NCBI GenBank assembly: GCA_036002485.1
Contig: DASYTI010000035.1
Location: 1-64,000 of the forward strand
Source: Candidatus Methylomirabilota bacterium
GTDB lineage: Bacteria; Methylomirabilota; Methylomirabilia; Rokubacteriales; CSP1-6
Length of the DNA: 64,000 bases
Direction of reading: 5' to 3'
In this document: positions 41,563 to 50,237 of the stretch, piece by piece
How positions within the stretch are numbered: the stretch's first letter is position 1
Layout: the number at the start of each line of letters is the position of its first letter
Program-made: the position numbers and the translations under genes
Notes under the pieces: model-generated
Told to the model about the DNA's origin: nothing
The model's database searches: none
What the model saw: the letters and a program-made list of their open reading frames with translations, nothing else

Positions 41563-43068
41563 ATGAGATTACTCAGCGACCGCGAGCGGAAGGCATTGCG
41601 GGGGGCGGAGACGGCATCCTTTCCCGGCCCGATTCCCACCCAGAGCGTCTCCAGCGATGAGTTCATGCCGGCGCCCCAGACCGACAAGCAACGCCGCGTG
41701 GAGACGCGGATCAAGGACTGGGGGGGCGAGCTGGCGAAGAAGCATGGGATGTCCCGCCGGCACTTCCTCGCCACTGCCTCCGGCATGGCCACGGCGTTCC
41801 TCGCCATGAACGAGGTCTACGGCCCGCTCTACGGGGTGAGCCGGGCCGAGGCCGTCGACCGCGCCATGGCCGCCGAGCGGGCGGATTCGCTTAAGGGCCA
41901 GTTCGTGATGGACTGCCACACGCATTTCCTGCGCGATGACACGCGCATCCAGACCTTCGTCATGCAGCGCCAGGCCGTGGGGAAGGCGGGATGGAATCCC
42001 GCGCTGTCCGGCAAGGAGCAGACGATCGAGGACCTGAAGTTCGCGAACTACTACAAGGAGGTCTTTCTCGATAGCGACACCAAGGTCGCGCTGATCTCGG
42101 GGGCGCCGTCGGACATCGCGCAAGACTGGTTCCTCACCAACGAGATGAAGGCGGAGGCGCGCGCGCGGGTGAACCGGGAGGCGGGGTCCCGCCGGATGCT
42201 GAGCCATGCCATCTTCACCCCGGGGCAGCCCGGCTGGCTGGAAGCGATCGACCGGGCGATCAGCGACCTGAAGCCTGACTCGTTCAAGGGCTATACCATC
42301 GGCGACAACACGAACAAGAAGCTCAGCCAGTATCCGTGGCGCATGGACGACACCAAGGTCACTTACAAGGCCTACGAGAAGTTCCTCAAGGCGGGTTTGG
42401 TGAACGTCTGTGTCCACAAGGGGCTCTTCCCGCCGTCCGTCGAGCAGCAATTTCCACACCTCCTCGCCTACTCGGACGTCCGGGACGTGGGCAAGGCGGC
42501 CAAGGACTGGCCGCAGCTCAACTTCATCATCTATCACTCGGCCTATCGATTCGCGGGCGGGGGAAAGGTCGAAGCGGCCTGGGCCCAGTTCGAGCAGACC
42601 GGACGCATCGAGTGGGTGACCGACCTCGCCGAGATCCCATCGAAGTTCGGCGTGACCAACGTCTACGGCGACCTCGGCCAGATCTTCGCCCAGAGCACCA
42701 TTGCCGACCCGCGGGTCGCCGCGGCCATGATGGGACAGCTCGTGCGCGGGCTGGGCGCGGACCGCGTCGTGTGGGGCTCGGACGCCATCTGGACCGGCTC
42801 GCCTCAGTGGCAGATCGAGGCGCTCCGGCGTCTGGAGATCCCCGAGGACATGCAGAAGAAGCACGGATTCAAGCCCCTGGGAGCGGCCGACGGACCCGTC
42901 AAGAGCGCCATCCTGGGCGAGACCAATGCCCGACTCTACAAGTACGAGAAGCGGGCCGCTCTGGCTACCGACCGTCTCTCGGCCTTGAAGAGCGAGTACG
43001 AGAAGGAGGGCGGGACCCGCAGCAACCTGCGCTACGGGTATGTCCTTCCCTCGCGCCTCTCGGCATGA
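41563..43068 (+). CDS. Tat-exported amidohydrolase (amidohydrolase 2 family)
   Basis: A 501-residue metal-dependent hydrolase or decarboxylase. A twin-arginine motif SRRHFLATASG is at residues about 64-74, followed by a hydrophobic GMATAFLAM stretch. The 62 residues before it, with PTQSVSSDEFMPAPQT, are unusual for a signal but belong to this family. MDCHTHFLRDD gives the HxH metal motif, IIYHSAYRF the third histidine and VVWGSDAIWTGSPQWQ the metal-binding Asp, as in ACMSD-like amidohydrolases. It is coupled by ATGA with an SDR. Probably acts on a cyclic acid outside the cytoplasm. Confidence 0.85.
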   Translation: MRLLSDRERKALRGAETASFPGPIPTQSVSSDEFMPAPQTDKQRRVETRIKDWGGELAKKHGMSRRHFLATASGMATAFLAMNEVYGPLYGVSRAEAVDRAMAAERADSLKGQFVMDCHTHFLRDDTRIQTFVMQRQAVGKAGWNPALSGKEQTIEDLKFANYYKEVFLDSDTKVALISGAPSDIAQDWFLTNEMKAEARARVNREAGSRRMLSHAIFTPGQPGWLEAIDRAISDLKPDSFKGYTIGDNTNKKLSQYPWRMDDTKVTYKAYEKFLKAGLVNVCVHKGLFPPSVEQQFPHLLAYSDVRDVGKAAKDWPQLNFIIYHSAYRFAGGGKVEAAWAQFEQTGRIEWVTDLAEIPSKFGVTNVYGDLGQIFAQSTIADPRVAAAMMGQLVRGLGADRVVWGSDAIWTGSPQWQIEALRRLEIPEDMQKKHGFKPLGAADGPVKSAILGETNARLYKYEKRAALATDRLSALKSEYEKEGGTRSNLRYGYVLPSRLSA

Positions 43069-43820
43069 AGCTCGGCGGGAAGACGGCCTTCATCACGGGG
43101 GCCAGCCGCAACATCGGCCGCGCCATCGCGCTGGCCTTCGCCGCCGAGGGCGCGGATCTCATCGTCAACACGCGGGTGAACCGGGACGAGCTGGAAGCGG
43201 TGGCCGAGGAGTGCCGCAAGGCCGGGGTGCGTGCCGTCCCCGCCCTCGGCGACATCGCCGATGCCGCGGCCGTGGACCTCATGGTGAAGGAGGGGCTGGC
43301 GGAGCTGGGGGCCATCGACATTCTCGTGTGCAATGCGGCCATCCGGCCCCACAAGTCCATGGCGGAGACCTCGCTCGAGGACTGGCATCACGTGATGGGC
43401 GTCAATCTCCACTCCGCCTTCTACCTCGCGCGCGCCGTCATACCGGGCATGAAGGAGCGGAGGCGGGGCAGCATCATCGCGATCGGCGGGCAGTCGAGCC
43501 TGACCGGTCGGCCGAACACCGCCGCGGTGACCGCGGCCAAGACGGGAATGCTCGGCTTCGTGCGGGCCCTCGCCGCCGAGCTGGGGCCGTTCGGCATTCG
43601 CGCCAATGTGGTCATCCCGGGCACCATGGACACCGAGCGGCGCTATGCCGAGTGGTATCCGACGCCGCCGGGGGCGCCGGAGCAGCTCAAGCAAATCCCG
43701 CTGGGGCGGCTGGGGCGGCCCGAGGAGATTGCCGACGCCTGCGTGTTTCTCGCCTCGGATGCCTCGGCCTATATCACCGGGGACGAGATCCGCGTGATGG
43801 GGGGGCGGATCATTGGATAG
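43065..43820 (+). CDS. SDR-family protein lacking the catalytic tyrosine
   Basis: A 251-residue classical SDR fold: TAFITGASRNIGRAIALAFA binds the cofactor, VCNAAIRPHKSMAET and IRANVVIPGTMDTERRY are standard, and YITGDEIRVMGGRIIG closes it. The active site is atypical: after IAIGGQSSLTG the expected YxxxK is AAVTAAKTG, so Tyr is replaced by Val while Lys remains. It may be inactive as a standard dehydrogenase, or act through a different residue. It overlaps the amidohydrolase stop (ATGA) and is followed after 56 bases by a ModA-like protein. Confidence 0.85.
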   Translation: MKLGGKTAFITGASRNIGRAIALAFAAEGADLIVNTRVNRDELEAVAEECRKAGVRAVPALGDIADAAAVDLMVKEGLAELGAIDILVCNAAIRPHKSMAETSLEDWHHVMGVNLHSAFYLARAVIPGMKERRRGSIIAIGGQSSLTGRPNTAAVTAAKTGMLGFVRALAAELGPFGIRANVVIPGTMDTERRYAEWYPTPPGAPEQLKQIPLGRLGRPEEIADACVFLASDASAYITGDEIRVMGGRIIG

Positions 43821-43876
43821 CAGCAGTTGGGGCTAGTGACATCAGCTCGTCCGAGCGCGGACGACCAGGAGGCGCG

Positions 43877-44662
43877 ATGAGACGGAAAGCTTCGCCTACG
43901 AGCCGGTGGCTGGCCCTCGCCATCGCCGGGCTGGGGATGTGGACCTGGACAACTTCGGCCCAGGCCGCGGAGATCAAGGTGCTGAGCGCTGGTGCCGTGA
44001 AGGGTATCGTGACGGAGCTCGCGGAGACATTCCGACAGGAGACGGGCCACACGGTCACCATCACGCCGGGGACGGCGGGCGAGCTGAGGCAGAAAGTCGA
44101 GGCGGGCGATTCTGCGGATGTGGTCATCGTCACCGACACCGTGCTGGAGCAGCTCGCGGCGAAGCGGCTCGTGGTGGCGGACACGCGGGCCGACTTGGCC
44201 CGGACGGCCATCGGGGTCGCGGTACGCGAGGGCGCCCCCCTTCCCGACATCTCGACGGTAGAGGCGTTCAAGCAGACGGTGCTGGCCGCGAAGTCGCTCG
44301 TGTACACGGATCCGGGCCGCGGCGCCACCAGCGGGATTCACTTCGCCGGGGTCCTCCAGCGCCTGGGCATTGCCGATGCGGTGAAGGACAAGACGGTGCT
44401 CTGGCCGGGCGGCTACGCGGCGGAGGCGATCGTGAAGGGCCAGGCCGAGCTCTGCGTGCATCAGATCAGCGAGATCCTCCCCGTGAAGGGCGTGACGCTC
44501 GTGGGGCCGCTGCCGAGGGAGCTTCAGAAGATCACCACCTATTCCGCCGCCATTTCCACACGGGCGGCCACCCCCGAGACGGCGCGTTCTTTCATCGCGT
44601 TCGTGACCAGACCCTCCTTCAAGCAAAAATTCGTCGTTGCGGGTCTCGACTACCGCGAGTGA
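43877..44662 (+). CDS. ModA-like ABC transporter substrate-binding protein
   Basis: A 261-residue exported binding protein. The signal peptide is RWLALAIAGLGMWTWTTSAQAAE; IKVLSAGAVKGIVTELAETFRQETGHTVTITPGTAGELRQKVEAGDSADVVIVTD is the start of the molybdate-binding family. The C-terminal half with SIHFAGVLQRLGI-type and GGYAAEAIVKGQAELCVHQISEIL is also ModA-like. CAGGAGG precedes the ATG. No permease or ATPase gene is adjacent, and its neighbours are catabolic, so it may bind an organic acid rather than molybdate. Confidence 0.85.
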   Translation: MRRKASPTSRWLALAIAGLGMWTWTTSAQAAEIKVLSAGAVKGIVTELAETFRQETGHTVTITPGTAGELRQKVEAGDSADVVIVTDTVLEQLAAKRLVVADTRADLARTAIGVAVREGAPLPDISTVEAFKQTVLAAKSLVYTDPGRGATSGIHFAGVLQRLGIADAVKDKTVLWPGGYAAEAIVKGQAELCVHQISEILPVKGVTLVGPLPRELQKITTYSAAISTRAATPETARSFIAFVTRPSFKQKFVVAGLDYRE

Positions 44663-44672
44663 GGACCGAATC

Positions 44673-45719
44673 ATGACCGATCGACCGATACGCGTGGGGT
44701 TCGTGGGAGCCGGCAAGAACACCAAGCTCCACCACATTCCGAAGCTCAAGGCGCAGCCTGGCGTCGAGCTGGTGTCCGTGGCCAATCGCAGCAAGGAATC
44801 GGGCGAGCGCGTGGCCAGCGAGTTCGGCATCGGCCGGGTCCACGGGGACTGGCGGGAGGTGGTGGGGGCCAAGGACATCGACGCGGTCTGCATCGGTACC
44901 TGGCCCTACATGCACTGTGAGATCACCCTGGCCGCCCTCGAGCAGGGCAAGCACGTCCTCTGCGAGGCGCGCATGGCCATGAATGCCGCCGAGGGGCGGC
45001 GCATGCTCGAGGCCTCGCGACGGGCGCCCCACCTGATCACCCAGCTCGTGCCCTCGCCCCCCACCCTCGAGGTCGACTCGACTCTGCAGTCCCTGCTGGG
45101 CGAGGGGTATGTCGGTGAGGTGCTCGCCGTCGAGCTGCAGACCACCCAGGGCGGCCGTTTCGTCGAGCGCGAGGAGCCGCTGCACTGGCGCCAAGACGTG
45201 TCGCTCAGCGGAAACAATGTCCTCAACATGGGCATCTGGTACGAAGCGATGATGCGCTGGCTGGGTCCGCTCCAGCGCGTGACGGCCATGACCAAGATCG
45301 CCGTGCCACGACGGCGCGACGCCAAAGGCGCCCTGCAGGATGTCAAGGTGGCCGATCACATAGACATCCTGGGAGCCCTCCGGGGCGGCGGCGTCGCCCA
45401 CCTTCGCTTCAGCGCGGTCACGGCGTTCGGGCCGCAGTCCGAGGTGTGGATCTTCGGCAGCGAGGGGACGCTGCGGCTCGAGGCGGACGCCAAGCGCGTG
45501 TCCGGCGGGCGGCGCGGCGACAAGGAGCTGCGGGAGATCCCCATTCCCAAGGAGAAGCGGATCGGCTGGCGCGTCGAGGAGGAGTTCGTCAACGCCATCC
45601 GTGGCCGCGAGAAGATCTCGCGCACCAACTTCGAGGACGGCGTGCGCTACATGGAGTTCACCGACGCCGTGGCTCGGAGCGTTGCCTCCGGCAAGACCGA
45701 GAACGTCGCCGACCTCTAG
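44673..45719 (+). CDS. Gfo/Idh/MocA family oxidoreductase
   Basis: A 348-residue NAD(P)-dependent oxidoreductase. IRVGFVGAGKNTKLHHIPKL is the Rossmann start, CIGTWPYMHCEITLAALEQGKHVLCEARMAMN the central EKP-type region, where the usual EKP triad reads EAR, so the conserved Lys of the motif is missing. The second domain runs through ELQTTQGGRFVEREEPLHWRQ and VWIFGSEGTLRLEAD. It likely oxidises or reduces a sugar-like or cyclic hydroxyl. It follows the ModA-like gene by 10 bases. Confidence 0.88.
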   Translation: MTDRPIRVGFVGAGKNTKLHHIPKLKAQPGVELVSVANRSKESGERVASEFGIGRVHGDWREVVGAKDIDAVCIGTWPYMHCEITLAALEQGKHVLCEARMAMNAAEGRRMLEASRRAPHLITQLVPSPPTLEVDSTLQSLLGEGYVGEVLAVELQTTQGGRFVEREEPLHWRQDVSLSGNNVLNMGIWYEAMMRWLGPLQRVTAMTKIAVPRRRDAKGALQDVKVADHIDILGALRGGGVAHLRFSAVTAFGPQSEVWIFGSEGTLRLEADAKRVSGGRRGDKELREIPIPKEKRIGWRVEEEFVNAIRGREKISRTNFEDGVRYMEFTDAVARSVASGKTENVADL

Positions 45720-45723
45720 AATC

Positions 45724-45850
45724 ACCCCTCACCCTGCCCTCTCCCCCTCTGGGGGCGAGGGATCAAAATGAATCCCTCTCCCTCGGAGAGGGAGAGGGTG
45801 GGTGAGGGTGGGGTGAGGGGTGGCGTTGTCTCGCGAATGACCCAGGCTAA
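45724..45850. repeat. Dispersed palindromic repeat, family 1 (locus f)
   Basis: CCCCTCACCCTGCCCTCTCCCC, GGGATCAAAATGAATCCC and CCCTCTCCCTC/GAGGGAGAGGG hairpins are followed by GGCGTTGTCTCGCGAATGACCCAGG, the inverse of the CCTGG...CGAGACAACG end. The Ldh gene stop TAG lies within the last bases, as in loci d and e. It separates two convergent genes. Confidence 0.8.
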
Positions 45851-46962
45851 GGAGCGAGGAGGAAGGGGACGTCCGCGCTCTTCGCCACTGATCTGAGCTG
45901 CTCCATCAGGTCGTCGGGGACGGGCACCCCGTTCTGAAGCCGCTCCTTCCGCGTGGCCATCTCCGGGTCGCCTGCCACGAGCACGGGCTGGTCCGGATCG
46001 GCCCGCTTGGCGTCGTGCAGCACGTCGATCACCTCGTCGAGATCCCGCTCGAACTCGCCCTCCGCGCGGAAAGCCCGCGGATTGATGGCCATGAAGAAGT
46101 GGCCGATATTGTGGGGATCCGATTCTCGCTGCGTGCGCTTGCGAATCGGCGAGAACGAGGCGCCGGAGAGCGCTCCGCCGAGTATGTGCACGAGGACGGC
46201 CAGGCCGTAGCCCTTGTGACCGCCCAGGTCACGCGTGCCGCCGAGAGGCGTGATACCGCCCTCCGGCTTTTCGAAGACATGGCTGAATGCCTCCACGGGG
46301 TCCGTCACTGCCTGGCCGCTCGCGTCGACCACCCAGCCCGGGGGCAGCGACTTGTGGTTGAGCTTGTAGACCTTGACCTTTCCCGCCGCCACCGTGGTCG
46401 TGGCCATGTCGAGCTGAAAGGGCGGATTGCGCCGGGCCGGCGCCGCGAAGGCGAGCGGGTTCGTGCCCATGATGGGCTCCGCAGCGAATGTCGGCACCAG
46501 GGTCACGCCCCGGGTGGACGCGGTGACCATGCCGATGACGCCACGATCGGCCGCGATCTTCGAGTAGCAGCCGGCGGCGCCGAAGTGGTGGGAGTTGAAC
46601 ACCGACACCACGGCCACCCCGGTGACGAGGCACTTGTCGACGGCGAGGTTCATGGCGTGCACGGAAATGGGATGGCCGAGCGAAGCGTCCGCGTCGATGA
46701 GGGCCATGGCCGCTCCGTCGCGCACCGTCTTGAACACCGGGTGCATGTTGAGGCGGCCCCGGCGGAATTCCTGGTCGTAGCTGGGCAGCATCGAGATGCC
46801 GTGAGAATCGACGCCGCGCAGGTCGGTCTCCACCATCATCTCCGCCGTGGTGTCGGCATGCGGCGGGGACATGCCCCAGGCGCGAAACACGGACACGAGC
46901 TGCTGGCGGATCTGTTCCGAGGGGACTCGCATGGCTTGGCTCCCGAGCTGGGGTCTGCTCAT
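45847..46962 (-). CDS. Malate/L-lactate/ureidoglycolate dehydrogenase (Ldh2) family protein
   Basis: A 371-residue NAD(P)-dependent oxidoreductase of the Ldh_2 family, which is unrelated to classical lactate dehydrogenase. VDSHGISMLPSYDQEFRRGRL, VFNSHHFGAAGCYSKIAADRGVIGMVTAST, GTNPLAFAAPA and LGGHKGYGLAVLVHILGGALSG are the defining segments; His in SHHFG is the catalytic residue. Two starts are possible: ATG 46962 in ATGA overlap with the amidohydrolase gene, or ATG 46932, which has GGGAG seven bases upstream and gives 361 residues. Confidence 0.9.
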   Translation of the reverse strand: MSRPQLGSQAMRVPSEQIRQQLVSVFRAWGMSPPHADTTAEMMVETDLRGVDSHGISMLPSYDQEFRRGRLNMHPVFKTVRDGAAMALIDADASLGHPISVHAMNLAVDKCLVTGVAVVSVFNSHHFGAAGCYSKIAADRGVIGMVTASTRGVTLVPTFAAEPIMGTNPLAFAAPARRNPPFQLDMATTTVAAGKVKVYKLNHKSLPPGWVVDASGQAVTDPVEAFSHVFEKPEGGITPLGGTRDLGGHKGYGLAVLVHILGGALSGASFSPIRKRTQRESDPHNIGHFFMAINPRAFRAEGEFERDLDEVIDVLHDAKRADPDQPVLVAGDPEMATRKERLQNGVPVPDDLMEQLRSVAKSADVPFLLAP

Positions 46963-48416
46963 TTGGCGGCGGCGCCGTGAATGGGAAAGGCGGGCGGGAT
47001 GATCCGGTCCACGGACGCGCCATCCCAGCGCCAGGTGGGCACGTGGGTCCAGAAGCGCTGGGTCACCTGGCGGGCCTTGGCATACACCTCGTCCTCGTCG
47101 ATCCGGGTGGTGCGACCGCCCTGGACGAGGATCTTGCCGTCCACGATCACCGTGTCCACGTCGCGCCCGGACCCGGCGTCGATCAGGGCCTTGATGGGAT
47201 CGGCGTAGACGGGGGCGCCGAGATGGTCGAGGTTGATGAGGAGGATGTCGGCCTTGGCGCCGGGAGCGAGGCGCCCGAGGTCGTCGCGGCGCAGGAACTT
47301 GCAGCCTCCGAGGGTGGCGGCATTGAAGACGTCGCGATGCTGGCCCGCCTGGTAGTTCGCGTCGGCGACCTTGGCCAGGATGGACGCCCAGCGTAGCTCC
47401 GCCACCATGTCCATGGGGAAGGTGTCGGTACCGATGGCGAGGTTCACCCCCGCATCGAGGTAGCGCTGGAAGGAGCACAGGATCATGGCCATCTTGGCGT
47501 ACTTGTACGGACAGTGCCCCACGGTGGCGCCGCGCTCCGCGAGCACGCGGAGGTCGTCTCCGAACGGGTAATGGCTCCAGGCATGCGCCGTGGTGAAGAC
47601 GGCGTGGCCGATGAGGGCGCGATCGTCGAGGAATCCGATATCGGCGAGGAACTGGATGGGCGTCTTGCGGTACTCGTCCATGATCCGCTGGAACTCCACG
47701 AGGTTGCCCCCCGCGTGCGTGTGCACGGGCACGTCCAGCTCCTGCGCGGCGTCCTTGCACGCGCGCAGCAAGGGTTCGCTGCACGTCTCGACCTGAGACG
47801 GGTTGAGCATGCCGCGAAGCCGCCCCTGCGCGGCGCCATCGTACTCGCGGATGAAGGCCACGGCGTCCTTCAGTCCTTGCATGCCGAGATTGGTGTCATG
47901 GTCGTAATAGAGGCGGCCCTGGGCGTCGGTGAAGGTGTTGCGATCGCGGAAGGGCGGGCTGCCGTACACGCGCACGCCCAGCTCGTCGATCAGACGCACG
48001 TACCCTTCCCAGTCCCCGCGCTGGCCCCCCACGTCGATGATGGTGGTGGTGCCTTGCCGGAGGGCGTGGAGGAAGACGAAGGTGCGGAGGGCGGCCACCG
48101 CCTCGGGCGGCGGCGGGGTCATCTTGCCTTTCAGCGGCGCGGCGAAGCTCATGTAGTTCGAGGTGCGGTAGTCGTTCTTCGCCATGTCGAGGAGGAGATA
48201 GTCGCCCGCGTTGCCGGTCGTGTGGACATGGGTATTGATGAAGCCTGGCGAGACGAGCTTGCCCCGCGCGGAGAGGCGGGTGTCGGCCGGGCCCGCGTAC
48301 GATCCGCCGGCATGCACGATGCGGTCGTCGTCGAAGACCACGCTGCCCTGCTCGTATACCTCGTGACTCTTGCCGTTGAACGCGACCACCCAGCCGCCTT
48401 CGATGAGCGTCCTCAT
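46959..48416 (-). CDS. Amidohydrolase (cytosine deaminase/chlorohydrolase type)
   Basis: A 485-residue zinc-dependent hydrolase. SPGFINTHVHTTGNAGDYLL holds the first HxH, PVHTHAGGNL and IGHAVFTTAHAW further metal histidines, and AIGTDTFPMDMVAEL the active-site Asp; the last part, LGRLAPGAKADILLINLD, is the beta-sandwich typical of the ATZ/TRZ group. It should deaminate or hydrolyse a cyclic nitrogen compound. GGGAGGTCAGGCC precedes the ATG. It is first in an operon with the Ldh2 dehydrogenase, suggesting stepwise breakdown of one substrate such as an ureido or cyclic amide compound. Confidence 0.88.
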   Translation of the reverse strand: MRTLIEGGWVVAFNGKSHEVYEQGSVVFDDDRIVHAGGSYAGPADTRLSARGKLVSPGFINTHVHTTGNAGDYLLLDMAKNDYRTSNYMSFAAPLKGKMTPPPPEAVAALRTFVFLHALRQGTTTIIDVGGQRGDWEGYVRLIDELGVRVYGSPPFRDRNTFTDAQGRLYYDHDTNLGMQGLKDAVAFIREYDGAAQGRLRGMLNPSQVETCSEPLLRACKDAAQELDVPVHTHAGGNLVEFQRIMDEYRKTPIQFLADIGFLDDRALIGHAVFTTAHAWSHYPFGDDLRVLAERGATVGHCPYKYAKMAMILCSFQRYLDAGVNLAIGTDTFPMDMVAELRWASILAKVADANYQAGQHRDVFNAATLGGCKFLRRDDLGRLAPGAKADILLINLDHLGAPVYADPIKALIDAGSGRDVDTVIVDGKILVQGGRTTRIDEDEVYAKARQVTQRFWTHVPTWRWDGASVDRIIPPAFPIHGAAAK

Positions 48417-48724
48417 GGCCTGACCTCCCTGAAGAGGGGAACCCGCGGAACCGGCCCCCCGTCGATAGCAACCCGGGCCCGTGATGTCAAGATGGAGAGG
48501 CTGGCCTGGCCTCGAAAGCGGGCGGGGCCCGTGCGGCTCTTGACCGGCCACGCGGGCGTGGGTAGTCTTGGCGGACCTGCGGCGACCGCAGAGAGGAGTG
48601 ACGGCATGACCACGGGGCAGGTGACGGCCGGGCGCGTCTCCCCGCGCCTCGAGCCCCGCTCCCGGGAGATCGGTCTCCTCGGCTGAGCCAAGCCCGTGGG
48701 CGGAGCTCGGGCTCCCGCCCCCCT
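48417..48724. other. 308-base gap without a confident gene
   Basis: The only thing noted is a 26-codon plus-strand ORF at 48606-48686, starting MTTGQVTAGRVSPRLEP and preceded by a GAGAGGAGTGACGGC ribosome-site-like sequence. It may be a truncated gene start left by rearrangement. No repeat copy, tRNA or convincing hairpin was seen. Confidence 0.4.
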
Positions 48725-49054
48725 CTATGCTTTGTCGAAGAGCTTGAGGGCGAGGGCCCCGTGCGTCACCGCCGCGCCGGCGCGCAGGGCGGCGGCGATG
48801 AAGGCCGCCTCCGTGACCTGCTCGCGGGTGGCCCCCGCCTGCTTGGCGTTGCGCGTGTGGACATCCAGGCAGTACGGGCACTGGGTGGTGCAGGCGACGG
48901 CGAGGGCGATCAGCTCGCGATACTTGCGCGGAATGCTGCCGTCGTCCCGCCCCACGATGGAATCCAGCTCGACAAAACCCTTGAATTCCGCGGGGGCGAG
49001 CTTCTTGAACTCCCCGAGAACCTTGAGGTCATCGGTGTCGTGATAGTGGCTCAT
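48725..49054 (-). CDS. Carboxymuconolactone decarboxylase / AhpD-like protein
   Basis: A 109-residue helical protein. CTTQCPYCLDVHTRNAKQAGATREQVTEA has the CxxC plus histidine of AhpD-type alkylhydroperoxidases; IPRKYRELIALAVAC and AFIAAALRAGAAVTHGAL complete the repeat. It is probably a thiol-dependent peroxidase or related redox protein rather than an aromatic-ring decarboxylase. It stands alone, divergent from the patatin gene. No selenocysteine codon is involved here, both cysteines are ordinary. Confidence 0.9.
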   Translation of the reverse strand: MSHYHDTDDLKVLGEFKKLAPAEFKGFVELDSIVGRDDGSIPRKYRELIALAVACTTQCPYCLDVHTRNAKQAGATREQVTEAAFIAAALRAGAAVTHGALALKLFDKA

Positions 49055-49166
49055 GCGGTTCCCCCTCGTTGAATCGCTGGGTGAGAATCAGCCCGACATG
49101 GGACAGGTGTGCGCGGGTATACCCTCGTCTAGGAACCGGGAATCGTGATGACATCGGGGAGATATT

Positions 49167-50117
49167 GTGATGACGCGCCGTAAAATTGCTGGTGTGGTGG
49201 CCCTCGCCGCCTTGCTGATGCCGACTCCCGCCGGCGCGGCGTGCGCCCGGTCCAGCCTTCCCCGCGACGCGCCGATGGTCCTGGTGCTCTCGGGCGGAGG
49301 CGCCAAGGGCGCCTACGAGGCCGGCGTGGCCGCGGCCTTCGTGGAGCGCGGGCTGCCGATCCGCCTGGTGGCCGGCTCGTCGGCGGGAGCGCTCAATGCC
49401 GCCATGGTCGCCAGCGGCCGGGCTGATCGGCTGGAGACGATGTGGCGCACCGTCCAGCGCGAGCGGGTCTACACGCTGCGCGCATCTGTGTTCTTCGCAG
49501 GTTTCCTGCCGGGCTGGCTCACCCTCTTTGCCCTCAACGAGATCAGCTCGCTCTTCGATCCCGCCCCGCTTCGTGAGCTGATCACCACCTCCCTCGACTT
49601 CGACCGCATTCGCGCGTCCCCCCTGCGTCTCCTCGTGACGGCCACGGACCTGGCCAGCCGCGAGAAGCGCGTGTTCGACAACCAAACCGTCACCGTGGAT
49701 GCCCTCATGGCCGCCGCGGCCGTCCCGGGACTCTTCCCGCCCGTGGAGGTGGACGGCACCCTCCTCGTGGACGGCGGGCTGACGGGTCGCGCGCCGGTCC
49801 TGGAAGCGCTCGAAGCGGATGCCTCCGTGGGTCGCGCGGTGGTGGTGATGAGCTATGCGCCGACGGAGCGCGGGGCGGAGCCCACGACGATGCGCAGGGC
49901 CCTCGAGGAGAGCTTCGAGCTCATGATGATCCAGCAGATCCGACGAGACACCGAGCTGGCCAGGCTCCGGCACCCGGCCGTGGACGTCCAGCTCCTGGCG
50001 CCCTCGTCGCCGCTCCTCCTCCGGCCCCTCGACTTCGACGCCGAGGCCATCACGCGTCTGCTCGCCCTCGGGCGCGCCGACGCCCTCACCTGCCTCGAAG
50101 CGTGGGACCGCCGCTGA
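49167..50117 (+). CDS. Patatin-like phospholipase family protein
   Basis: A 316-residue exported lipase. The N-terminal signal peptide is KIAGVVALAALLMPTPAGAA. LVLSGGGAKGAYEAGV gives the oxyanion glycine loop, VAGSSAGALNAAM the GxSxG nucleophile, and VDGGLTGRAPVLEAL the DGG catalytic Asp, as in all patatins. It should hydrolyse phospholipid or other acyl esters in the periplasm or outside. GTG 49167 is followed by ATG 49170; GGGGAG lies six bases upstream. It converges on an amidohydrolase gene with a strong terminator between. Confidence 0.9.
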   Translation: MMTRRKIAGVVALAALLMPTPAGAACARSSLPRDAPMVLVLSGGGAKGAYEAGVAAAFVERGLPIRLVAGSSAGALNAAMVASGRADRLETMWRTVQRERVYTLRASVFFAGFLPGWLTLFALNEISSLFDPAPLRELITTSLDFDRIRASPLRLLVTATDLASREKRVFDNQTVTVDALMAAAAVPGLFPPVEVDGTLLVDGGLTGRAPVLEALEADASVGRAVVVMSYAPTERGAEPTTMRRALEESFELMMIQQIRRDTELARLRHPAVDVQLLAPSSPLLLRPLDFDAEAITRLLALGRADALTCLEAWDRR

Positions 50118-50206
50118 GGACCTGCCGTGATTGCCGAAGCCCAGCGCGCGAGGACCTTCCGCGTTCGAGCGCCGGCTTCGCCGGCGCAATGTGATTCTGG
50201 GGGGAG

Positions 50207-50237
50207 GTTCGGAAGGGGGACGGAGCCCCCTCCGAAC
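50207..50237. terminator. Bidirectional terminator between convergent genes
   Basis: GTTCGGA-A-GGGGG and CCCCC-TCCGAAC form 12 base pairs with a one-base bulge around ACGGAG, reaching the TAG of the minus-strand amidohydrolase. A second perfect hairpin, GCGCCGGC-TTC-GCCGGCGC, is at 50169-50187. Together they should stop transcription from both the patatin and amidohydrolase genes. Confidence 0.65.
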
